Assembly (NCBI GenBank): GCA_964019415.1
Contig: OZ025882.1
Span: 5,431,063-5,495,062, forward strand
DNA length: 64,000 nucleotides
Reading direction: 5' to 3'
From: Ianthella basta
Taxonomy: Eukaryota > Porifera > Demospongiae > Verongiida > Ianthellidae
Shown here: positions 56,067 to 64,000 of the stretch, in pieces
How the letters are laid out: each line of letters starts with the position of its first letter
Position numbering within the stretch: the stretch's first letter is position 1
Made by a program: the position numbers and the translations under genes
Notes under the pieces: model-generated
Told to the model about the DNA's origin: nothing
The model's database searches: none
What the model saw: the letters and a program-made list of their open reading frames with translations, nothing else

Positions 56067-58809
56067 CACGTCCATCCCTCTCCCATCTGTATAGTCCTAC
56101 GTACCTGCACTACCATATGGCTGGAAATTTGGTGGGGAATCTATTTGGCGGGTTTGTGGTTCTACATAACTCGAGAGCAATCTGCCTATTATTTCTAAAC
56201 ACCAAATTGTTTACATAATGTTATGGCATAAGGGTTGCCCAACCACCAAGTAAAATCTGCTAAATGCCACATTTTGAGCAACCGGTCAAAATTCCCATCA
56301 AATTTCCTGCCATACAGTATTTTAAGTCAGTCAGTGGGAAAGTGATGCAAAATGGAGGAGGTTATCCATGGATGTGTGAACATGGAGGGAAATGTTGTGG
56401 CCATAGGGACCTGGCTACTGCAGGACGTTTTGGACAAGTGCATCTGTAGCAACAGCCTTCCCTGCTGGTCAGCACAGTCTGTTGCACAGCTGTGCAACTA
56501 GCTTAGGAAGAGGACAGAGAGGCCGACACAGTCAGAGGCACTCTGCACACGATTCAAGGGGTAGCTGTGGGCAGGCTGGCCATGTCAAGGCCACTCACTG
56601 CAGGCTGGCCATGTCAAGGCCACTCACTGCAGGCTGGCCATGTCAAGGCCACTGACTACAGGCTGGCCATGTCAAGGCCACTGACTGCAGGCTGGCCATG
56701 TCAAGGCCACTCACTGCAGGCTGGCCATGTCAAGGCCACTCACTGCAGGCTGGCCATGTCAAGGCACTCACTGCAGGCTGGCCATGTCTAGGCACTCACT
56801 GCAGGCTGGCCATGTCAAGGCCACTCACTGCAGGCTGGCCATGTCAAGGCCACTCACTGCAGGCTGGCCATGTCAAGGCCACTCACTGCAGGCGGGCCAT
56901 GTCAAGGCCACTCACTGCAGGCTGGCCATGTCAAGGCCACTCACTGCAGGCTGGCCATGTCAAGGCCACTCACTGCAGGCTGGCCATGTCAAGGCCACTC
57001 ACTGCAGGCGGGCCATGTCAAGGCCACTCACTGCAGGCTGGCCATGTCAAGGCCACTCACTGCAGGCTGGCCATGTCAAGGCCACTCACTGCAGGCTGGC
57101 CATGTCAAGGCCACTCACTGCAGGCTGGCCATGTCAAGGCCACTCACTGCAGGCTGGCCATGTCAAGGCCACTCACTGCAGGCTGGCCATGTCAAGGCAC
57201 TCACTGCAGGCTGGCCATGTCAAGGCACTCACTGCAGGCTGGCCATGTCAAGGCCACTCATTTGCACACTACACACACAAACCTTGGAACTTGGCTTTGC
57301 TCTACGTGGTGCACTAGTGAGGTGCGGCGGTGCCTGGACAACTTCTCCAAACTTCACTTCATCTGCACAAGAGTAGGGTGGCATGAACAGAGAAGAAACA
57401 AACAAGAAACGAAAACAAGTTCGTGTTTAAGAAACCAGTATGCTCAACTACAAACATCGTTACAAAACTATGAATTATAGCTTGCAAGTATAATGTTGGT
57501 CCTCTGCTTCTTCAGACAGCAACTGCAGAGGGGCAGTGAGAGGCCCGCTGCATGATACAACAGACACTGCCACACAGAAGAAACAGAGGTCCAGTGTGCT
57601 GGCAGACTACAGCCCATTGCAGATGACAATGGTGCAAGGAATGCCTTAGGTGCATTGCATCTTCCTTGTTCTGTTCATCCCATCTACCTACAACCTGTGC
57701 CACCATCACTGTGACACACCCTCATCAACCACATTACCTTTCACTACCTCCTGTAAGTCCTCCACTAAACCGCCTTTCTTCTTCAGTTCTGCTTTCTTCT
57801 TCCTTTGAAAGGAATACCTGCAGTCACAGTGAAGAGTCAGAGCTAGGGTACTATTAGTATAATGTAGTAGCACTGTACAGCAAACATGACCATTGCAATC
57901 GCTGTACAGCACCTAAAGCAGCAACCACGTCAGGATGACCCAGAGGGACTGGGCTAGACAGGCTCCCATGCACTTGGTTGTGTACTGTGTACTGTGTACT
58001 GTACTGCAACTCATAAACACTCCAACCTCACTTTCTTTTTCTCTCTGACTTCACTCTTGCCTTCTTGTACTGTTCCATGAGTCTGTCATTTGTCTCCCTG
58101 TCAATGCGTTCCAAGTAAGCCTTCACACCTTCTCCCTGTTTCCTCTTAAAGGCCTCCGAAACGTCAGGAGTGGTGGAACTGGAGTCTTGTGTCTCATGCT
58201 TGTGCTTCTTTGCAGCAGGAAACAAGTAGTCTCCTTCTCCATCATCCACTAAGACAGGAATCGTATTCCAATGTTAGCACAATGTACATTTGCCACTGCT
58301 ATAAACCTATGTATGAACTAGATTAATACAATGACTAATTATGAATACTACGAGAAACTATGAATAAATACCACACATTCAACTGCCAGAACCATCAGAT
58401 ACACAAGTACGTAATTTAATGTAGCAATATAAGCTTGTACCATTCTCGGTGAGTCTATTTGTTGGTGGCTGCAACATTTGCTGTAGTCTCCGAGGGACGG
58501 GCTGTGAGTCTGGGTCTACTGGCTTGAGGTCATACTTGTCCCTGAAGTGGGAATGGGAACGCAACCAACAGAGTGGGATTGGGACGAGATAGGATCAAGA
58601 TTCACACCTGCACCCCCACCCCCCTGGCCTACAAACTCACACCCACACATGCACACACTACTGGCCACTGGTGTATGCATGTAGAATAGAAGCAGGAAAA
58701 AGTGAAGCATCTTGTGTAGCATTCACATCCTGAGCCAGTGAGACAGTACAACAAGCCAACTATAGCTTAGAGAATGCGTCAATGTGCACAACATACATAT
58801 GCACACGTG

Positions 58810-58878
<69 letters not shown>

Positions 58879-59125
58879 ACAGCTTGGGGGCTGCGGACAC
58901 ATGCAAACACGTCTGTGACTGTCTGTCCGGGATCCACAGCTCCCAACCAAAGACATACAAAGTAGGGCACTGATAGGCCTACTGCTGAGTATGAAACAGC
59001 CAGGAAAGGCTACTACCCAAAGCTTACGACTGCACCAGATCTCGTCTTGGTCCCTTGTAGAACGGATCCACAAACTTGATCTTGTTCTTCCGCCTCGAAC
59101 GCCGTGCCTTCGGCATGCCCACCAT
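55793..59125 (-). CDS. CCDC137: CCDC137 homologue (nuclear/nucleolar coiled-coil protein)
   Basis: Human CCDC137 is a basic nucleolar protein that binds the retinoic acid receptor. Six exons join in phase: 59125-59028, 58541-58441, 58248-58032, 57817-57738, 57362-57283, 55984-55793; 255 residues (human 289). Matching segments in order: basic N-terminus MPKARRSRRKNKIKFVDPFY; VPRRLQQMLQ (human IPFRLREIMR); KRKQGEGVKAYLERIDRE (human KRKGESDGAYIHRMQQE-like); FQRKKKAELKKKGG; VKFGEVVQAPP (human VKFGEVVLQPP, the most conserved block, which also confirms exon 5); and the C-terminal helix GLEEQRRKKELEVERQKVVE then AYRQIRERT. Intron 5 (55985-57282) contains a 29-bp minisatellite. The gene is divergent to RBM18 with 183 bp between starts. 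Confidence 0.88.
56013..56069. repeat. (CA)n microsatellite, CCDC137 intron 5
   Basis: About 28 CA units. Confidence 0.9.
56569..57258. repeat. 29-bp minisatellite, about 24 copies, CCDC137 intron 5
   Basis: The unit begins CAGGCTGGCCATGTCAAGG and continues with CCACTCACTG. Variants: CACTGACT in early copies, a 28-bp form lacking one C (CAAGGCACTCACTG), one with CTAGG, and two with GGCGGGCC. Three units (87 bp) make 29 codons with no stop, which explains the long false ORFs in all three plus frames. Confidence 0.96.
58811..58876. repeat. (CA)n microsatellite, CCDC137 intron 1
   Basis: About 33 CA units. Confidence 0.92.
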
Positions 59126-59308
59126 ACACCTTCTAGCAATACAAGATAATACAGGAAAGACTGCTTATATTAAACCTAAAAATTGCATTTACGTATATGA
59201 TCCAAATATTAATTACACACTGTAAGACTACTGTACTATCACGTACTATTCGGTGAAAGATGGCGCTGGTTACATGAACTAGCGCGCTGCTCCACAAACT
59301 GCCTAGGG
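59126..59308. promoter_or_regulatory. Bidirectional promoter, CCDC137 / RBM18
   Basis: 183 bp between divergent start codons. AT-rich on the CCDC137 side and GC-richer near RBM18 (AGCGCGCTG); no specific factor site identified. Confidence 0.55.
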
Positions 59309-61538
59309 ATGTCAGACAGGGAAAACCAGACATCTGAGTCCAGTGATGCAAAAGATAAAGAAGAGAGTTCCGAAGAGCAGATCGCCATTCAGCGCGAAGG
59401 GCCGCCTGTAGAATTGCCCCCGGATTTCCCCAAGTCTGGGCTATCCATTCAGGCACACAAACTTTGGATTGGGCACATAGACAAGCGGATAACAGCGTAA
59501 GACCATGACGCGTAGGACAGTAAGCATGTTCGTTACATGACGCTCTCAGTAAAATCATGCCTTGTCTGGTCTCCTCCCTCTCTCATTTCTCCGGCCCTCT
59601 CCCCTCCACTCTCATCTCCCCTCCCCCCCTCTCCCCTCCTCTCTCCCCTCCCCTTCCTCCTCTCTCCCCTCCCCTCCCTCCTCTCTCCCCTTCCCTTCCT
59701 CCTCTCTCCCCTCCCCTCCCTCCTCTCTCCCCTCTCCCCTCCCCCTCTCTCTTCTCCCCTCCCCTCCTCTGCCCTCCCCCTCTCCCCTCCCCCTCTCCTC
59801 TCCCCTCCCCTCCCCCTCCTCTCCCCTCTCTCTCTGCCCCCCCTCTCTTCCCTTCCTTCCCCTCCCCTCCCCTCCTCTCTCCCCTCTCCCCTCCCCCTCT
59901 CTCTTCTCCCCTCCCCTCCTCTGCCCTCCCCCTCTCCCCTCCCCCTCTCCTCTCCCCTCTCCTCTCCCTCCTCTCCCCTCTCTCTCTGCCCTCCCCCTCT
60001 CTTCCCTTCCTTCCCCTCCCCTCCCCTCCTCTCTCCCCTCACCCCTCCTCTCTCCCCTCCCCCTCCTACTCCTCAATACACGAACAGCGAACAGTTTTAC
60101 TCTATACTGCAACCCTATGGTGAAGTCAGGTCTCTGAGGTTTACATTTCCAACATCAGGCAAGAATGCTAAGGAGCCCAGAGGCTACGCCTTTGTAGAGT
60201 TCTCCACCAGGAAGGTTAGTCACCACTCATCCTGAGTCAATACGTTACTTGCAGTATAACTTAGCAAAATTTTAATGGTGTTTTGAGAAGTCCAGGTACT
60301 AATTAAAATATTTGACCTGTACAAGTTTTTGCTGGTACAACTTTTAGCGATTTATTCCACTATTTGCTAATTTCACTAACATTACTAGCATTAAGGTATG
60401 TATTACATAATACGCTACCACACTGTGTCACATGTCATCCTCAGTGCCACCCCCACCAATTATCAATGATGGCCTTGGTACAAGGCTCTGTCCTGCCACC
60501 GTCGGCATGCACCATGCTACGGCCACAGTATTGTGCTGTCAGTGTGTTGCCAGTGGCAGCTACACGCCTAGCACAGGTCCCCCTACAGTAATGAAGCTAG
60601 GCATGACCCCTCCCTTCTTCCCTCCTCTCCTCCTGATGTCCACCTCTCTGCAGGAGGCTGAAAAGGCAAAAGCGTCCCTACATCACAAGAAGGCGCTCAG
60701 CCAAAGACTAGTGGTAGACTGGGCTAGGCCAGACTGTGCTATGGCCAAGGTAAGCTGCGGCAGCACATACAAGTAACTGGTGATGACACATGTAGAACTG
60801 TTGACTTTGTCATACGTAGCTTGCTCCATTCTGTGTGCTAACTAATTATATCTCTGCTTACCTCAGCTCCAGTCCTCCTCCCAGACATGGACTGCTAGTG
60901 AAGTGTCAATGACCCTTGGTCACAGTGCAAGGTGGGGTTCAATGTTTCCATGGTTACGTTGGGGCGTACATTGGAATGAGTCAATTTGCTATGTGTTCTG
61001 ATCCCTGGCTGTGTATGTGTACAGGCTGGCAATGGCAAGGAGCATAGTACTGTATGCAGACCATTTAGTACACTGCACACAACATTGGCACATTGTAGTA
61101 CAGTTAATGTGAAACATGTCTGACAGCCACTTGTGTGTGCCAGTGGTAATTGGCCCTTAATTATAGAATGGTGGCTGCATTACAGAGGTAGACTGCAATG
61201 TTTTTAATGCTATGTTAGTGCCATCTGGGGCCAAAGAGGGTGGCTGTTTTAGATGTGGTTGCATTACACAGTGACCACCTTCACCTTAAACACAGTTTTC
61301 AATGTAGTTGACTGGTTCCTACTCCAAAGATCCTTGCCTCCCCTCTCTCTGTTGCAGTACCAGTGCAAAGATCCAAGCTCTTGAGGCCAAGTTGCAGCAG
61401 ATGCAAGGGAGAGGGCCCTCCTCCATCACCCCTGTCGTCAGAGCCAGACCCCCTAAGACCCTTACCAAAACCTCCTTGGCACTTAGTAGGGGGAGACCGT
61501 ATGATTTGAAACAGCGAAAACCCCACCCTCCATTCTAG
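59309..61538 (+). CDS. RBM18: RNA-binding motif protein 18, single RRM
   Basis: Small RNA-binding protein with one RRM. Five exons join in phase: 59309-59496, 60088-60214, 60654-60749, 60867-60904, 61358-61538; 209 residues (human RBM18 190). The RRM reads HKLWIGHIDKRITA (RNP2, human HRLWIGNLDPKITE), then EQFYSILQPYGEVRSLRF, PRGYAFVEFSTRK (RNP1) and EAEKAKASLHHKKALSQRLV-VDWA. The C-terminal helix TSAKIQALEAKLQQM matches human TAKIKAIEAKLKMM and is the best family-specific mark. The N-terminus is longer and more acidic than the human one (ESSDAKDKEESSEEQ). Intron 1 is occupied by a 500-bp polypyrimidine tract. Confidence 0.9.
59577..60075. repeat. 500-bp polypyrimidine (C/T) tract, RBM18 intron 1
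   Basis: Almost pure C/T on the plus strand (CTCCCCTCC-like units), with rare G. Two halves repeat at an offset of about 152 bp: the words TCTGCCCTCCCCCTCTCC and CTCTCTTCCCTTCCTTCC recur near 59769 and 59921 and near 59844 and 59997. Could form triplex DNA. Confidence 0.93.
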
Positions 61539-62260
61539 TGCCTTTGAATGTGCTTCAATTGTAGACTTTACTTATGAGTTCTGCTTGTTCAGTAACTGTG
61601 TGTATGTGTTATACATACATAGTACATCCTACACTATCTTGTATGTGTGCATGTGTATCATGTGTCCTTGTGTGCATATTCTAAAGTGACACTATTTTTG
61701 TATCAAATGGATGGACTGATATTGATTCTCACCCTGTGCTTGGCACATACGTACAATTTGTAGAGACAGAAATACACAAATTGCTGTGGTGTGTGCCCAA
61801 AATGGATCAATCCAAGAATGGTATAGTACAACTGTTGGACTACAGCCTAGCTGCATCATGGGATGGAGTGTATTGAGATAGCGTCCCAGCCCTTATAGCA
61901 TACATTTCATTACTATCATCATCACCCATCACCCTTATCACCAAGCAGCTTATATAGCATCCTTTGCACCATTTCTGTTCATTATTGTATGACTAGCACC
62001 AAGCCCTTTTTGAATGGAACCACACACTTTGTATTGGTGCTACAATGACACCAACTATATAAAAGCAGCTAACTGTTGTCTTGTGTAGCCAGATCCCCGG
62101 AAGTGATCTGGTTAAGGTACACGTTACACAAGAGAGCTAGTTATCTAGTGATAGCAACAAGACAATACTGCAAAACAGCAAGAGGAAGAGTACATTGAGT
62201 AGGAGTAGTGCAGCCAGTATTTTTGTTCATGCATTTGTGTATGTGTGTGTGTGTGTGTAC

Positions 62261-62325
<65 letters not shown>

Positions 62326-62339
62326 TGTGTAACACTGCA
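61539..62339. other. Convergent intergenic region, RBM18 / SSNA1
   Basis: 801 bp between convergent stops. It holds a (TG)n tract at 62236-62331 and a short hairpin CCAGATC...GATCTGG at 62089-62111. No exon seen. Confidence 0.55.
62236..62331. repeat. (TG)n microsatellite with ACG interruptions
   Basis: About 95 bp, lying directly downstream of the SSNA1 stop codon (in its 3' UTR on the opposite strand). Confidence 0.92.
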
Positions 62340-63005
62340 CTAGTGCTGTGCAGTGTCCAACTTGGCTGGCATTGGCTGCCCACTCTTGGTGTCACGTGAA
62401 GAGGTTGATCCAGTAGCATCTGTCCCCATACGATCCTTGAGTGATCCAGCCTCCTTCTTTAGTACCTGAACTAGCGTCTGAGAGCTTTCTAGAATCTGAG
62501 ATAGGGTTGGTCCAAACATGCCATGTGGTATGATTGACATTGGATGACACGGATAAACGCAAATGCACCCTAGATCATTCAAATGTTATACACAACAATG
62601 ACACATCATACACACATACTTAGACACACACACACACCTTATTGTAAGCGCCCTCTGTCTCTGCAATAGTCCTGTCGAAGTCATTTCTCATTGAAATCTT
62701 CTTAGCTAAACTTTCATTGATTCGAGTAAGCCTCTCGGTCAGTATCCTAATATCATTCTGTAGCTTGGTCTTTTCTTCCTCTTCCAGCAAAATCTGACGA
62801 TGCAGCTCATCTCTCTTGGCGCACAAATCTTCGATGCCTGAAGAAACAAAATGGCCGCCAAATAGCCATATTATATTATAGGCGCACACTGCGCCTCCGC
62901 TACAAAATTCCCTGATTAGCGCACGCTGCAAATAACGCAGGTACATGCCTCACATTTCACGAGCTCATTGTTATAGCTCTGAAGAGCAGCTCCTTGCTGA
63001 GTCAT
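62340..63005 (-). CDS. SSNA1: SSNA1/NA14, centriolar-ciliary coiled-coil protein
   Basis: SSNA1 forms fibrils at centrioles, basal bodies and midbodies and can branch microtubules in vitro. Three exons join in phase: 63005-62954, 62837-62638, 62495-62340; 135 residues (human 119). Conservation is very high: [17 protein letters not shown] at the start, then [25 protein letters not shown] and [20 protein letters not shown], each nearly identical to human. The whole protein is one coiled coil followed by a Ser/Thr-rich tail of about 35 residues ([19 protein letters not shown]) that is longer than in human. The first exon has 17 complete codons plus one base. The ATG is 61 bp from the start of the divergent SPRY gene. 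Confidence 0.95.
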
Positions 63006-63066
63006 CTCGTTCGCGCGCGCCGTCTATTGGTCCACGCCCGAGGTCACGCCTTCGATCAGGAACAAT
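63006..63066. promoter_or_regulatory. Very short bidirectional promoter, SSNA1 / SPRY-protein gene
   Basis: 61 bp between opposite start codons, containing TCGCGCGCGCCG-like CpG-rich sequence, a CCAAT word in inverted form (TATTGGTCC at 63027-63035) and no TATA box. Confidence 0.6.
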
Positions 63067-64000
63067 ATGGCCGTCTCTCAGAAAGCTGGAAGCTCCGCTG
63101 GAAATGGAAGAGGCAATGATACAGTAAATATATATAAACTGTACGGCGGGAGTTTGGGTTCTGCCATCGTGGAGAAGAACGCAGGCGGCGACCGCGATGT
63201 GTTCGAGTTTGACAGAAACAAAGGCTCGAGCGTGGGAGTGGTCCGGATGTGGGAACCCATGTCCCCTCTCCTTAACTACTTTGAATTTGAAATAACATGT
63301 GATGGAAGAGAGAGGGCTATTGGTATTGGCGTGGGGGAGAGCGGTTATCCCCTAACGCGTATGCCTGGTTGGAATGCCAAGAGCATTGGGTTTCATGCAG
63401 ATGACGGCAAATTGTATCACCAAGCCGGGTTTGGTTCTGCCCATGGCCCTCAGTCTCACAAGGGTGACCGGCTGGGGGTGGGGGTCGACTTTGAGGCAGA
63501 GTGTGGTGAGGGATATGTGAAGGTGTGGTTCACACGGAATGGTGACATAGTTAATAATGCGATAACTGTGAAGCGACCAATGAAAGGCCTTTACCCCCTC
63601 ATCGGCATGCACAGCGACAAAGAGCAGGTGAGGTACCTGGGACATCGGTACTGCTCACCAAATTGCGGGGACGACGATGTGCCTGTTATGCATATTGACA
63701 GTGCCCACCCCCTCACCTACTGGCTTCGTTGCAATGGTATAGCGTTTGGAAAGGATCCACGTAAGCTATTCTTCAAAGCAGGAGCCAGGGATGTATCATC
63801 TGTGGTGGCATCTTCACCGCTCACTTTAGAGAGGTTCTACTTTGAGCTGATTATTGATGATGGAGGCGAGGACAACTCAGTAGGAATTGGAGTCGGACCA
63901 TGGGATTATGCTCTGGATTCCTATCCAGGTTGGAAACCCCAATCAATTGGTTACCATGGAGACAATGGGTGTTTATATAAGGAGCAAGGGCACGGAAAAC
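63067..64000 (+). CDS. Double SPRY-domain protein (SPRYD3-like), 5' part
   Basis: Open without a stop or intron from the ATG at 63067-63069 to the end of the window (311 codons, product truncated by the window edge). After a short N-terminus (MAVSQKAGSSAGNGRGND) the first SPRY domain shows NYFEFEIT, AIGIGVGESGYP, MPGWNAKSIGFHADDGKLYH, KGDRLGVGVDF, VKVWFTRNG and LYPLIGMHSDKEQVRYLG. A second SPRY domain begins with FYFELIIDDGGEDNSVGIGV and SYPGWKPQSIGYHGDNGCLY. The tandem arrangement with PGW-x-x-x-S-I/V-G/A-YH-x-D-x-G in both copies resembles SPRYD3. SPRY domains bind protein partners; the partner is not predictable from this sequence. Confidence 0.82.
   Translation, partial: MAVSQKAGSSAGNGRGNDTVNIYKLYGGSLGSAIVEKNAGGDRDVFEFDRNKGSSVGVVRMWEPMSPLLNYFEFEITCDGRERAIGIGVGESGYPLTRMPGWNAKSIGFHADDGKLYHQAGFGSAHGPQSHKGDRLGVGVDFEAECGEGYVKVWFTRNGDIVNNAITVKRPMKGLYPLIGMHSDKEQVRYLGHRYCSPNCGDDDVPVMHIDSAHPLTYWLRCNGIAFGKDPRKLFFKAGARDVSSVVASSPLTLERFYFELIIDDGGEDNSVGIGVGPWDYALDSYPGWKPQSIGYHGDNGCLYKEQGHGK

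Noticed and set aside
56567..57480. Repeat protein-like ORFs (HSLQAGHVKATHCRLAMSRP cycles)
   Set aside because: Out-of-gene translation of the 29-bp minisatellite; it lies in an intron of the opposite-strand CCDC137.
59533..60235. Large ORFs of Pro/Ser/Leu or Gly/Arg/Glu in RBM18 intron 1
   Set aside because: Polypyrimidine/polypurine tract; the real exon 2 begins at 60088 in a frame fixed by the RRM.

Overview
The window is nuclear DNA of an animal. Every gene I can read is cut by many short GT-AG introns with conserved phases, the proteins are metazoan, and the introns are full of long (CA)n/(TG)n microsatellites and minisatellites. Compact intergenic spaces and abundant TACGTA/CATGCATG-like words would suit a demosponge-like invertebrate, but that is only an impression; nothing here fixes the species.

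Layout, left to right: the 5' part of a coiled-coil gene (-, runs off the left edge); a USP31/USP43-type ubiquitin protease (+, 2008-8777); a two-exon cupin protein of bacterial type (-, 9897-10502); an outer-arm axonemal dynein beta-type heavy chain of 52 exons (+, 10998-35910), which fills 25 kb; mitochondrial phosphatidylglycerophosphate synthase PGS1 (-, 36142-38632); a FAM227/FWWh-domain protein (+, 38709-42569); a septin of the SEPT3/9/12 type (-, 43139-46812); an unrecognised basic protein (+, 46963-49042); a TMEM104-type amino-acid-transporter-fold protein (+, 49511-55289); CCDC137 (-, 55793-59125); RBM18 (+, 59309-61538); SSNA1/NA14 (-, 62340-63005); and the 5' part of a double-SPRY protein (+, from 63067, runs off the right edge).

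The gene order is strikingly regular. Apart from TMEM104 the genes alternate minus/plus, so they form divergent head-to-head pairs separated by about 60-500 bp between start codons (SSNA1/SPRY 61 bp, PGS1/FAM227 76 bp, septin/unknown 150 bp, CCDC137/RBM18 183 bp). Adjacent pairs meet tail to tail. Several products belong to cilia, centrioles or cytoskeleton (dynein heavy chain, SSNA1, septin, probably FAM227), but no operon-like functional system is evident.

The best observations are a probable one-base frameshift in exon 5 of the dynein gene, three GC-AG introns and three AAG acceptors, splice sites built directly out of microsatellites (septin introns 2 and 8, dynein intron 26), two minisatellites whose unit lengths keep reading frames open, a strong double palindrome just upstream of TMEM104, and a degenerate hammerhead-ribozyme-like core in TMEM104 intron 1. 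I found no clearly novel biological system. Most long open frames on either strand of the CA/TG tracts are artefacts.
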